Counted from the stretch's first letter, positions 1 through 11,170 are shown. The stretch: 64,000 nucleotides of DNA from Tachypleus tridentatus (GCF_004210375.1 NC_134837.1:154855310-154919309); one strand, 5' to 3'. Notes: generated by a model not told the origin, from the sequence alone. A program made the numbers and translations.

Positions 1-3000
1 GTTCTTTATTTTAGGGATTTCTCACTCAGAGTGTAGAAAACATCTTTCCAGTTTTTTCTCTTCCAGTGTGTAGGGCACTTTATTCTAGGCATTTATCACT
101 CAGAGTGTAAAACACTTCCTAACAGTTTCTTCTCATCCAGTGTGTAGGGTTCTTCTTTGTATACATTTCTCGCTTATTGTGTAGGGCACTTCCTTCCAAT
201 TTCTTCTCACCTAGTGTGTAGGGTTCTCACTTGTAGTTATTACTCACTCAGAGTGTAGGACATTTCCTTCGAGTTTCTTCTCATCCGGAGTGTAGGGCTC
301 TTTTTTGTAGTCATTTCTCACTCAGAGTGTAGGACACTTCCTTCCAGTTTCTTTTCATTCAGTATGTAGGGTTATTTGTAGTCAGTTCTCACTCAGAGTG
401 TAGGACACTTCCTTCCAGTTTCTTTTCATTCAGTATGTAGGGTTCTTCTTTGTAGTTATTTCTCACTCAGTGTGTAGGACACTTCCTTCCAGTATCTTCT
501 CATCCAGTGTGTAGGGTTCTTTTTTGTAGTAATTTCTCACTCGGATTGAAGGACAGTTCCTTCCAGTTTCTTCTCATACAGAGTGTATGGCTCTTTATTC
601 TAACCGTTTCTCACTCAAAGTGTAGGAAACGAGCTTCAAGTTTCTTCTCACCTAGTGTGTAGGGTTTTATCATGTAGTCATTTCTCACTCAGAGTGTAGG
701 ACTGTTCCTTCCATTTTTTTCTCATCTAGTGTGTAGAATTCTTTCTAGTAGTCATTTCTCACTCCGAGTGTAGAGCACATCCTTCCAGTTTATTCTCATC
801 CAGAGTGTAGGTTTCTTTATTCTAGGCATTTCTCACTGAGAGTGGACACTTCCTTCCAATTTCTTCTCATCCAGTGTCTAGGGTTCTTTCTAGTAGTTAT
901 TTCTCACTCAGAGTGTAGGACTGTTCCTTCCATTTTTTTCTCATCTAGTGTGTAGAATTCTTTCTCGTAGTCATTTCTCACTCCGAGTGTAGAGCACATC
1001 CTTCCAGTTTCTTCTCATCCAGAGTGTAGATTTCTTTATTCTAGGCATTTCTCACTCAGAGTGTAGAAAACGTCCTTACAGTTTCTTCTTATCCAGTGTG
1101 TGGGGCACTTTATTCTAAGCATTTCTCACTCAGAGTGTAGGACACTTCCTTCCAGTTTCTTTTCATTCAGTATGTAGGGTTCTTTGTAGTCATTTCTCAC
1201 TCAGAGTGTAGGGCACTTCCTTCCAGTTTCTTTTCATTCAGTATGTAGGGTTCTTCTTTGTAGTCATTTCTCACTCAGAGTGTAGGACTGTTCCTTCCAT
1301 TTTTTTCTCATCCAGTGTGTAAGGTTCTTTCTAGTAGTCATTTCTCACTCCCAGTGTAGAGCACATCCTTCCAGTTTATTCTCATCCAGAGTGTAGGTTT
1401 CTTTATTCTAGGCATTTCTCACTCAGAGTGGACACTTCCTTCCAATTTCTTCTCATCCAGTGTCTAGGGTTCTTTCTAGTAGTTATTTTTCACTCAGTGT
1501 GTAGGACACTACATTCCAGTATCTTCTCATACAGTGTTTAAATTTCTTTCTTGTAGTATTTTCTCACTCAGAGTGTATAGCACTTCCTTCCAGTTTCTTC
1601 TCAACCAATGTGTAGAGTTTTTTCTTGCGATCATTTGACACTCAGAGTGTAGGACTCTTCGTTCCAGTTTATTATCATCCAGTGTGTAGCACCCATTCTT
1701 GTTGTCATTTTTCACTCAGAGTGTACGGCACTTCCTTCTAGTTCCTTCTCATCCAGTGTATAGTGCTCTTTCTTTACTCATTTCTCACTCAAAGGGTAGG
1801 GCACTTCCATTTAGTTTCTTCTATTCTAGTGTGTATAGCTCTTTATTCTAGGCGTTTCTCACCCGGAGTGTTGGACATTTCCTTTCATTTTTTTCTCATC
1901 CAGTGTGTAGGGCTCTTTATTCTAGCTATTTCTCACTCGGAGATTAGGACAGTTACTTTTCGGATTCATTTTTGTAGTTATTTCTCACTCAGACAATAGG
2001 GCACTTCATTGCAGTTTCTTTTCTTCCTGTGTGTAGGGCTCTTTCTTATAGGCGTTTCTCACCCGAAGTGAAGGACAGTTCATTCCAGTTTCTTCTCATC
2101 CAGTGTGTAGGGTTCTATCTTGTAGTCATTTCTCACTCAGAGTGTTGGACTGTTCATTTCAGTATCTTCTCATCGAGTGTGTAGGAATCTTTCTTGTAGT
2201 CATTTCTCACTACGAGTATAGAGCACTTCCTTCCAGTTTCTTCTCATCCAGGGTGTAGATTTCTTTATTCTAGGCATTTCTCATTGAGAGTGTAGAAAAC
2301 GTCCTTCCAGTTTCTTCTTATCCAGTGTGTAGGTCACTTTATTCTAGGCATTTCTAACTCAGAGTGTAGGACACTTCCTTCCAGTTTCTTCTCATCCAGT
2401 GTGTAGGGCTCTTTATTCTTGGCATTTCTTATTTAGAGTTTAGAGCACTTCTCTTATAGTTTCATCTCAGCCGGTGTGTAGGGTTCTTTCTTGTAGTGAT
2501 TTCTCACTCAGAGTGTAGGACAGTTCCTTCCAATCTCTCCTCATCCAGTGTGTAGTGCTTTTTCTTGTAGTCATTTCTCACTCAGAGTGTAGGGCACTTT
2601 TTTCCAGTTTCTTCTCTTCCAATGTTTAGGGCTCTTTATCCTAGGTGTTTCTCATCGAAGTGTAGGACTGTTATTTCCAGTTTCTTGTCATCCAGTGTGT
2701 AGGGTTCTTTCTTGTAGTTATTTCTCACTCGGAGATTAGGACAGTTCCTTCCAGTTTCTTCTTATCCAATGTGTAGGGTTCTTTATTTTAGGAATTTCTC
2801 ACTCAGAGAGTAGAAAAGATCTTTCCAGTTTTTTCTCTTCCAGTGTGTAGGGCACTTTATTCTAGGAATTTCTCACTCAGAGTGTAAAACACTTCCTAAC
2901 AGTTTCTTCTCATCCAGTGTGTAGGGTTCTTCTTTGTTGTCATTTCTCACTCAGTATGTAGGGCACTTCCTTCCAATTTCTTCTCATCTAGTGTGTAGGG

Positions 3001-3530
3001 TTAGTTCTTGTAGTTATTTCTCACTCAGAGTGTAGGGCACTTCCTTCCAGTTTCCTCTCATTCAGTGTGTAGGACTCTTTATTCTAGGCATTTCTTAATC
3101 AGTGTGTAGGACAGTTCCTTCCAGTTTCTTCGCATCCAGTGTGTAGGGTTCGTTTTTGTAGTTATTTCTCACTGAGCGTGTAGGGCACTTTCTTCCAGTT
3201 TCTTCTCATCCGGAGTGTAAGGCTCTTTATTCTTGGCATTTCTCACTTAGAGTGTAGGATACTTCCTTCCAGTTTCTTCTCATCCAGTGTGTAGGGCTCT
3301 TTATTCTAGGCATTTCTTAATCAGAGTTTAGGGCACTTCTCTTCTAGTTTTATCTCATCCAGTTTGTAGGGTTCTTTCTTGTAGTCATTTCTCACTCAGA
3401 GTGTAGGACAGTTCCTTCCAGTTTCTGCTCATCCAGTAGGTAGGGTTCTTCCTTGTAGTTATTTCTCATTCAGAGTGTAGGGCACTTCTTTCCAGTTTCT
3501 TCTCATCCAGTGTGTAGGGTTCGTTCTTGT
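1..3530. repeat. 74-bp satellite (dimer of 37-bp halves), about 48 units
   Basis: The whole interval is a head-to-tail array that begins before base 1 and ends sharply at about 3530. The unit is about 74 bp and can be read as TTTCTCACTCAGAGTGTAGG, then a CACTTCCTTCCAG stretch, then TTTCTTCTCATCCAGTGTGT, then AGGGTTCTTTCTTGTAGTCA. The two halves are related to each other (TTTCTCACTCAGAGTGTAGG against TTTCTTCTCATCCAGTGTGT), so the unit is a diverged dimer of about 37 bp. Units differ by scattered substitutions and short indels. The plus strand is pyrimidine-rich. No frame runs through it; the short open frames are chance products. Confidence 0.95.
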
Positions 3531-4591
3531 GCTGTACTAACCTTAGAATCGTTGATACCAGTGTTGATTACACCGATGTACTAAACAAGTGGAACCAATG
3601 GAACGAAGACAAATTGTTCAGTGTGAACATGTCCAAAATTTGAGGCTGAATTGACTTACTAACAGCATTCATTCCTAGTTTCATCCTGACGACCAGATTG
3701 TTAACCTAGGTAATTATAGCATAAGTAATCAGTGTAAATCAGTGCTAGCTAAAGGTCTTCAGTTCTCTCTTCCACCACGTAAACTCTATGTACCTAATTT
3801 AGTTTACACTTTTGAATCACAATACAGACACTAAAAGGACCTTCTTATGAAAGATAAAATAACTTTTTATCGACTCAGTAACTTTTTCGTGACGAAAATA
3901 AAGAAATCTGCCGTTTTTACTTTTTATAAATTTATGTCTTATATTCGTCTTTACTGTTTAAGCCCTGAATAATTCTTTTAAAAGAACTATTATTAAATAA
4001 AAATATTTATGTTACATCGTCCGTTAGTTATTCTTAACTAAAATAATTACTTGATCACAATCGTGGTTATTCTTGACAACTCTACCACATTTAAAATCCT
4101 AATCAAGGCCTATTCATTGTCATCCAACATAAAGAAACATTCCAAAGATACCTGAGGGAACTTAGAAAGAAAAATGTCGTAGGCATTTGACTGATGATGA
4201 GACGACACCAGGTAAACCATCACAGTATATTAATTTGTTATTGTGAGTTATATAGATATAATTATCCCAAATTTACCAAAATCACGAAGTAAAAGCACAG
4301 TTAATTAACAATACAGCAACATGGCATAGGCTATCTATTAAGAATTGCAGCATTATATTATGTTAAAAATAAATATTTTAGTGAATCCAATACAAAGAAT
4401 TACGTTATATTTTCTAATCTTACTATTTTCTAACGGACATGACGTGCATATTTGTATCTATGTGACCGAAATAATAAATACATTATGTCATTATCTATTA
4501 AATGGCACCACAAAATAAAATCTATAAAAAATTCCCACTTTGGTATCCTAAATTCAGACAATTATAAAAATAACTACGATGCGTACGACAA
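3531..4591. other. AT-rich sequence, no gene seen
   Basis: Unique-looking AT-rich DNA between the 74-bp satellite and the first SINE. The first 120 bases have a short open stretch faintly like a LINE reverse-transcriptase tail, too short to call. Nothing else is supportable. Confidence 0.5.
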
Positions 4592-4872
4592 CGTAGCCCG
4601 GCATGGCCAAGCGCGTAAGGCGCGCGACTCGTAATCCGAGGGTCGCGAGTTCGCGCCCGCGTCGCGCTAAACATGCTCGCCCTCCCAGCCGTGGGGGTGT
4701 ATAATGTTACGGTCAATCCCACTTTTCGTTGGTAAAAGAGTAGCCCAAGAGTTGGCGGTGGGTGGTGATGACTAGCTGCCTTCCCTCTAGTCTTACACTG
4801 CTAAATTAGGGACGGCTAGCACAGATAGCCCTCGAGTAGCTTTGTGCGAAATTCCAAAAACAAACAAACAAA
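4592..4872 (+). mobile_element. tRNA-derived SINE, full length, with target duplication
   Basis: The 5' part (CCCGGCATGGCCAAGCGCGT, then GACTCGTAATCCGAGGGTCG and a GTTCG box) is tRNA-like and most resembles tRNA-Lys in the anticodon arm. The body carries the family signature AAAAGAGTAGCCCAAGAGTT, GATGACTAGCTGCCTTCCCT and CTGCTAAATTAGGGACGGCT, and ends in a (CAAA)n tail. A 10-bp duplication CGTACGACAA flanks it at 4582-4591 and 4873-4882, marking a retroposed insertion. It is one of the two best-preserved copies here (the other is at 40049). Confidence 0.93.
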
Positions 4873-5039
4873 CGTACGACAAACCTTTGTTTATCAAGGA
4901 ACAAAATTTTAAAGTATTGTCCTCGTAACAAGAACCCGACTTTCATTAGGACTATATCTGAATATTTGATTATATCTGTATTGATATAATATATAAATAT
5001 AGTTTTCAGAAAAGGAGTTAAAAACACTGTTAATTTTAA

Positions 5040-5930
5040 ATAAACGTACCACATTTAATAGATCAAATATAATGTTTGCTTAGCACAATGAGAACAGTTT
5101 TCCACTACTTTAATTACTGTGATAAATGATATTTTTTGTTTTAGAAAATGGTCCCTTTTTCTTAATTTTTCAGTACGACACCATCTAAAACAGCCCAGTA
5201 TTTGCTCACCCTAATTGCTAAGCCTCACAGGTTGTAAAGTGAATGTTACCACTTGTCTGACTTTTGTTTCTTATTTCAAGAAGTTAATTCAGATTTATAG
5301 AATGATCTTATGTGAATATACAATTAAAATATTTATACAAAACTTTATTCCTACAAATTGTGCTGGTCGAAATGTCCGTGGAATGTAAGGTGGGTAATTT
5401 TTTGCAATAAAATTTTGTTCTTTCTTCTCAAAGTTCGGCTTTTATTTTAATGTCTGGTCTCCATAGTTACAATATGCAACTTTCAGTAATATTGTGGTTT
5501 AACTTTATTGTTGTCTTTCTTCACAGTTTGTATTGGTTTCAAGTGTAACGATACTCTTGAATCAATTGTTGTAATGAAATGACGTTAGCAAAATAGAAGG
5601 AAAATGGCATAAAAATAAAACTGATAAGGGAGTGTGTGTGTGTTTTTTTTATAGCAAAGCCACATCGGGCTATCTGCTCAGCCCACCGAGGGGAATCGAA
5701 TCCCTGATTTTAGCGTTGTAAATCCGGAGACATACCGCTGTACTAGCGAGGGGCCTGATAAATGAGAGGGTAGAAGTGGGAAAACTCAGAAGATATTCAA
5801 AGTTACGTGATGAAAACGAAAATTTATCCTTCAAATCTAGCAAACAAATTGTACCTAGATTATAAATAAAGGGTTGTTTCTCGCGATCACGTATATGACG
5901 ATATGTCGGCGTTGATCTCAGATCAATAAG
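5040..5930 (+). repeat. Dispersed direct repeat, copy A
   Basis: This stretch aligns along most of its length with 6815-7553, in the same orientation. Shared landmarks include TATAGAATGATCTTATGTGA, the CAGCCCA...GTTTGCT...CCCTAAT block and GGGTTGTT(T/C)CTCGCGATCAC. By eye the two differ at roughly one base in five, so the duplication is old. Copy A carries a short tRNA-like SINE at 5641-5754 that copy B lacks. No coding frame is conserved between the copies; the element may be an unclassified transposon or a local duplication. Confidence 0.75.
5641..5754 (-). mobile_element. Second tRNA-like SINE family, short copy
   Basis: Read on the minus strand this begins GGCCCCTCGCTAGTACAGCG, with an A-box-like stretch, an anticodon-like loop TTTACAA, and a B-box-like GATTCGATTCC. 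It continues as GTGGGCTGAGCAGATAGCCC and ends with ATAAAAAAAACACACACAC. The promoter layout is that of a tRNA-derived SINE, different from the main family of this window. Its absence from repeat copy B at the matching point shows that it is an insertion. A decayed relative lies at 41127-41190. Confidence 0.65.
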
Positions 5931-6814
5931 TTTTAGATGTGACAAGTTTTATTTGTCGTCTGTAGATTTATTCTGTACATACAACTTTAACTTTTTTATA
6001 TATATATATATTTATATATTCTATATGTATGTATTATATGAAATATAAAAATAGAGAGAACCACAAATGTTTTATGATTAGATTAAAGTACACAAATAGT
6101 TGCTACTGAGAAACAAACATTTAAAGTTGAAGGGTATACACATTTACTAACAGCGATAAAAACAAACTGTAAGGTTGTGTGATACTCTTGGATTTTCAAA
6201 ATATGCTTCATGGAACCCTTGAAATCAATGTATTTCTCTCATTTACTTTCTATGTTTTATAAAATATAACTAAAATGTAAACATTAATGAATATATAGTA
6301 ATATGCATGTGTATATTATACAGTAACGTACGGTAGCCGAAATAGTATACTTTTGTAGGCCAATACATAATTAGACCTACTGCATTTGTATTATTGTCTA
6401 AACTAAAGTAAATTTAACACCGCATTATATCATACTCAACACTTGACAAATTGAAAACAAGAGGGTAATAAGTTTTACGAGTAAGTGCCCAAATAACACC
6501 TTCATACACCTATGCTGCGAAATTCCACAGACGTCAAATAGATGAGCAATAGCATTAAAACACCTGCAACCTCAGATCTTACAGCGTTTACTGAACCAGT
6601 GAAACTTTGAACCATATAATAAATATTTTCACACATTTTAATTACAATTTTATTACCCTTGAAAATTTCGTTTGTAAGTGTTGTAGAAAGCATAAGTCGC
6701 TTATTCCAATATTCGACCTTTCACTGGGGCTGAATGTGCAAATGTGATTATATCTTTAATGGTGTAATTTGTACAGTTTTAAGGAATAGTTATAAAAAAA
6801 AACTTATTTTTTCA
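5931..6814. other. AT-rich sequence with a short (TA)n run
   Basis: Between the two repeat copies. It contains a TATATA run near 5997-6020 and otherwise unremarkable AT-rich sequence. No coding, RNA or transposon signature was recognised. Confidence 0.5.
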
Positions 6815-7553
6815 ACAAACGATACCACATTTAACAGATAAAAAATACAGTTTATATCAGTACAATCCGAACACTTTTCGCCTGTAGTACTTGCTGTAAA
6901 AAAGGATATTTTTTTCTCATAAAATATTCACTTTCACTAAAGTTTTCAGTGTGACGCTATCTGAACCAGCCCAATGTTTGCTAACCCTAATTACTGAGCT
7001 TTACACAGGTTGTAAATAAGGTAAATGCTACTTATTAGTTATCTGACTTTTGTTCCTTCAAAAAATTTCATTCAGGTTTATAGAATGATCTTATGTGAAT
7101 ATACAACTAAAATATTTATACAAGACGTTATACCTACAAATTGTACTGGCCGAAGTACCCATGAAATGCAAGGTGAGAAACTTTTGACTATAAAATTTAG
7201 TTCTTTCTTCGCACATTTCGATTCATACTTTAAGATTTCGTCTCCTTAGTTACTATATGCTAATATTCAATAATATTGTGCTTTCACTTTATTGTTGTCT
7301 TTCTCAGTTGGTATTGGTTAGAAATGATGCAATACTTGTCAATCAATTGTTGTAAATATATAACGTAAGCGAAAGAAAACGAAAATAGAGACTGATATAT
7401 AAAACAGATAAGGGAGGTAGCACTAGGAAAAGACAAAAGATGTTCAAAGTTGAGTTATGAAACGAAAATTTATCCTTTAAATCTAGTTAACAAATTGCAC
7501 GTAGAATATAAAGGGTTGTTCCTCGCGATCACTTGTATAACGATTTGTCAGTC
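6815..7553 (+). repeat. Dispersed direct repeat, copy B, interrupted by a mariner-like element
   Basis: Partner of copy A at 5040-5930. The similarity stops at the TA where the mariner-like element at 7556 begins, and sequence after the element (from 8276) does not clearly resume the alignment. Either the original repeat ended here or its distal part has been lost. Confidence 0.72.
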
Positions 7554-7555
7554 TA

Positions 7556-8273
7556 CAGGGTGGCCCATAAGTCACTACCCATCTAGGAAACTGGTGTGTG
7601 ATGAATTACTGCGAATCTTCAATACGATCCCTTCTCGAGGAAAGGTGATATTTACGGACGAGTGCGCAATTTACAGTTCGAGTGGAGCACGAAATGTTTA
7701 CTTCTGAGTAAAGGAGAATCCTCATTATTATGAAGAAATTGAATACAACACTCCGCATGTTATTATGTTACATTCAATTAATGCGCGTCATGTTATTGTA
7801 CCATACTTCTTTGACGGGCCAGTAAACCATACCTCATATCTACACATGTTACAACAATGGTTTATACCGAAACTCGATGAAATTGGAATCAGAGAGGAGG
7901 TTTGGTTTCAACAAGATGGAGCTCTGGCTTATTATGCTCTCACTGTGCGAGATTATCTTAATGACACTTTTCCAGACAAATGGATAGGTCGTGGTTCTGT
8001 AACATCCCCGGCACCCATGAAATGGTCCGCAAGAAGTCCGGACTTAACAACATGATAATTCTCATAAAGGACATTGTATCTAAACAACGTTATAATACTG
8101 AGTTGAAAGCAGCTGTTACCGCGGCATTTAGAACAATAATCCCTGCTATGTTGAGGAAAATGTCTCACAGAACATGGTGTCACATAATATTATGCAGCGA
8201 GAATGATGGACAGCTCACAGATACACTGGATACATAAGATATATGGTTGGGTAGGGACTTACGGGCCACCCTG
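7556..8273 (+). mobile_element. Internally deleted mariner-like DNA transposon (718 bp)
   Basis: The ends form an inverted repeat: CAGGGTGGCCCATAAGTCAC at the left and, in reverse complement, CAGGGTGGCCCGTAAGTCCC at the right. Both are flanked by a TA dinucleotide (7554-7555 and 8274-8275), the usual target duplication of Tc1/mariner elements. Only the catalytic half of the transposase remains; the N-terminal DNA-binding region, which should lie just inside the left end, is missing. With so short an element it could move only if a transposase were supplied in trans. Confidence 0.92.
7600..8237 (+). pseudogene. Mariner-like transposase remnant, catalytic half, broken
   Basis: Translation shows the conserved blocks of a Tc1/mariner-type transposase: FTDECAIY (first catalytic Asp), a KENPHYYEE stretch, PYFFDGPVN, the FQQDGA block with the second catalytic Asp, FPDKWIGRG, and RSPDLTT. 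The third acidic residue is readable only in a shifted frame (DNS right after RSPDLTT). A tail with MLRKMSHRTW ends at 8237. Breaks: a TGA at about 7706 where related proteins have Trp (VYFW), and a frameshift with a small deletion at about 8054. The helix-turn-helix region is absent. Counted through the shift, the second and third acidic residues are about 46 apart, longer than the 34-41 of well-known subfamilies. The protein is not functional in this copy. Confidence 0.85.
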
Positions 8274-8275
8274 TA

Positions 8276-8860
8276 AGTAAAGATAGAAATACAACTTGAA
8301 AAGTGTCAGTAAAAGAACATTTCGATATTAATTAAGTGGAAGTAAACACAAAAGAAACAAATCTGATCCAGAATTCTTAGTACAAACAAAACAAGGTAGA
8401 AGAACTTGATTTATGTTTTAAAAAAATTACTCACTATAAAGAATTATCCGGTAAAAATATGTCTTAGATTTTGTAAATAGTTGCCGACTTGGGTTCAATC
8501 AAGTCAAAAGGCCAAAAACAACTAAGTTGATAAATATAAGCTTCACATCGTAATCTTTCCATAAACGTTTTAAGTTTCTGCAATAGATACAAAATGGTAG
8601 TTATTAAAAGAATCAGTAATTAATAATCGAAATTGTTGTTTAATTAAGCCATGAACAAAGGACTCCTCTTGAAAGAGTTTGTGCAAACAAATGTCAACAA
8701 GCTAATCCAGTGGAATGTTTGTGAATAAATAATTTATATCACAACTAAACACTAAACAGTCATTACAAAGATGTAGATCTTTTAACTCTTTAACAAGTGA
8801 AGATGAATACAGAACAGTAAATTCAATAAATGTTGATGGTGTAAGAACAGGTACAAGGAA
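8276..8860. other. AT-rich sequence, no gene seen
   Basis: Sequence between the mariner-like element and the next SINE. No frame, repeat or RNA signature could be supported. Confidence 0.45.
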
Positions 8861-9104
8861 CTTCGCACAAAGCTACACGAGCGCTATCTGCGCTAGCCGT
8901 CTATAATTTAGCAGTGTAACACTAGGCAGCTAGTCATTACCACCCACAGCCAACTCTTGGGCTACTCTTTTACCAACGAATATTAGCATTGACTGTCACT
9001 TTATAACGCCCCCACAGCTGAAAGGGCAAGCATATTTGGTGTGAAAGGATTCGAACCTGCGACCCTCAGATTACAAATCGAATGCCTTAACCACCGGGCC
9101 ATGA
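8861..9104 (-). mobile_element. tRNA-derived SINE, minus strand
   Basis: Reverse orientation of the main SINE: it starts with the 3' body (CTTCGCACAAAGCTACACGA, TAGCAGTGTAA, GCCAACTCTTGGGCTACTCT) and ends with the tRNA-like head (GGATTCGAACCTGCGACCCT, CCTTAACCACCGGGCCATG). It is diverged from the copy at 4592. I could not settle a target duplication. Confidence 0.88.
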
Positions 9105-9785
9105 ATCTTAGGAAGGCCATATATTATACGAGATGGTGATCCATAAGGATATAATTAGTTGAACGCATTTTCTGTAATGTTTTTTGTTTTGTTTTTTAAA
9201 GTCCCTAAGAAAGTGTTAAAGTTAAAGATTAACAGTATATTTTTGCTGTTAGTAACTTTAAACAGTTTAATAATTTTCCTATTTTGTAAATGCTCATGAC
9301 GAGCAGTCTTCAGCTCTTACATCTAAAAATTAAATATTCTAAATGTACAAAGTCTAACAGGTAACAATGTTCTTAAGATCAGTCTTACTATTGTTAAACT
9401 TTGCTATTTTACAACTATTACGTTTGCACAAAGTCTTAATTGCTTTAAGGCGAAACTAATAAACAGTTTAGGTAATGATGTAAATATGGTTATTGACATA
9501 TATGTATCATACCTGTTTTTATAACCTTCTTGTACACACATATGCATTAATTAATGCAATCCTTGATCAATAATATGAACATAATATCATTAGATGCTGT
9601 TCCAAATAGAAATCATAAAATTAACTAGTTTCCAGAGAAATCAACAGTTACTAATTTATTTATTATAGTAATACCTCAGAATGTTTTTTTTTTCATAAAT
9701 ATAAAACTTTCGCTTATTATGCAACCATTTTCATACACTTCTGAGACTGTGTATCACATTTCCGTACAAATGTTTTCCTTACTTG
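9105..9785. other. AT-rich sequence, no gene seen
   Basis: Runs of A and T and scattered short palindromes only. No coding or transposon signature recognised. Confidence 0.45.
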
Positions 9786-9873
9786 CATAGAAACTAACTG
9801 TAGTAAAACAAAACAGAAACACTCGTCTTCATAGAAACTAACTGCAATGAAACAAAACAGAAACACTCGTCTT
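9786..9873 (+). repeat. 44-bp tandem duplication
   Basis: Two adjacent copies beginning CATAGAAACTAACTG and ending AACACTCGTCTT occupy 9786-9829 and 9830-9873, differing at three positions. A third copy starts (CATAGAAG) and breaks off. It lies immediately before the Tigger-like terminal fragment. Confidence 0.85.
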
Positions 9874-9893
9874 CATAGAAGACTGGTTTACTG

Positions 9894-9923
9894 GTCCGCG
9901 GCTTAATGGCGCTTCAATGTACT
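9894..9923 (-). mobile_element. Solo Tigger/pogo-like terminal repeat fragment
   Basis: The sequence GTCCGCGGCTTAATGGCGCT followed by TCAATGTA matches the reverse complement of the left end of the Tigger-like element at 39557 (CAGTGGAGCGCCATTAAGCC...), with two changes in the outermost bases. No body or second end was found, so this is a remnant of another copy of the same family. Confidence 0.7.
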
Positions 9924-10370
9924 TCAACTGATAGTAAAAGACTTAGGTCATCGAAAGACTTTCCAAACAGTTTCACGTTGTGCTATACCAAACCTCTGTC
10001 ACGTCTCTAATTTGATGAATTAGTGAAAAAAATTACCAGAAATTGTTTAAAAAAAAATAAAAACATAAGGAGCTATAAGTTCAACGTTTGTTTCGCTTGT
10101 TACACTTTGTATTTACTTCTATAACTTTTTTTCAATAATATTGTGAGATTCCTAATCTCAAAATCAATTTTAAAGCTTTAAAGATCCATTTTTATACAAA
10201 CTAGTTAAATCCAGTTTCTGGAGTCCTTCGCAATAAGTTATCGTGTATTTGAACTGTATCTAGTTGCCTCAAACTCAGCACTGCATCTTACCTCTTATCA
10301 TAATGGATATGATAGTACCTTTGAATATCTTTGCATATGTTCACTAGTATAAATCCAACTTTTCACAATG
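9924..10370. other. AT-rich sequence, no gene seen
   Basis: No supportable feature between the Tigger-like fragment and the next SINE. Confidence 0.45.
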
Positions 10371-10627
10371 CTCGGGCATAGCCATGTGGTTAAGGCACTC
10401 GACTCGTAATTCGAGGGTCGCGAGTTCAAATCCCCCGTCACACCAAACATGTTCGCTCTTTCAGGCATTATAAAGCGGCGGTCAATCCTATTATTCGCTG
10501 GTAAAAGAGTAGCCCAGGAGTTGGCGGATAGTGGTGATTGCTATCTGCCTTCCGTCTAGTTTTACACAACTAAATTAGAGACAGATAGCTCTCGTGAAGC
10601 TTTACGCGAAATTCAAAATAAACAAAC
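10371..10627 (+). mobile_element. tRNA-derived SINE, plus strand
   Basis: Main SINE family: tRNA-like head CTCGGGCATAGCCATGTGGT, GACTCGTAATTCGAGGGTCG, GAGTTCAAATCCCCC, then AAAAGAGTAGCCCAGGAGTT and a body ending CGCGAAATTCAAAATAAACAAAC. It is moderately diverged, with small losses in the body. Confidence 0.88.
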
Positions 10628-11170
10628 TTGACACATGCGTTTTCAAGTAGTTATAGCAGTAACTAGAAATTCTAAATTAGCCTAGAATTTAAGGAATGAA
10701 AGGTATCAAACACTGTATCACTACAATTATGGACTTGTATTCAATATAATTTGGTCAAAAATTACAAAATAGTATCGCAAAGTCTACTAGAATCTAGAGC
10801 AGTAGTACTTAGTATATTCACAATGAAGTACTTGAAGAGTGATAGTTTAGACTCCTTCATGTAGCACGTTTCATTCGACGTTATAAAGGGGGGTAAACAG
10901 ATAAAACGAGTTTCAAATGGTTTTACTGTATTGAAATGTCTACAAGTTCTCTAGCAATTCCTGTACACCGAATCTGAAAATATCCTCTATTTTGGTTTCA
11001 ATCCATTACTTACATAATTTTATAAAATGTACTTTTAAATAAATGAATCGTTTTAATTGAAATATGGTTACATTTTATTATGCTTAAAATGTTGACAACC
11101 ACTGGCTGTAGATGTCCCTAAACCAATCGTGACGTGAGAATCTTATTAATCGTTCTAAATTTAGTTTGGT
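10628..11170. other. AT-rich sequence, no gene seen
   Basis: Spacer between two oppositely oriented SINEs. No frame or repeat identified. Confidence 0.45.

Noticed and set aside
1-3530. CRISPR array
   Set aside because: The units are contiguous and diverged, without constant repeats separated by unique spacers, and the genome is animal.
3540-3650. LINE reverse-transcriptase tail (DVLNKWNQWNEDKLFSVN)
   Set aside because: Single weak block with no neighbouring motifs.
4592-4665. A tRNA gene
   Set aside because: The tRNA-like head is followed by the SINE body, lacks proper acceptor pairing and is repeated across the window.
7025-7249. Open frame of 74 codons in repeat copy B
   Set aside because: The frame is not conserved in copy A, so it is not under coding constraint.
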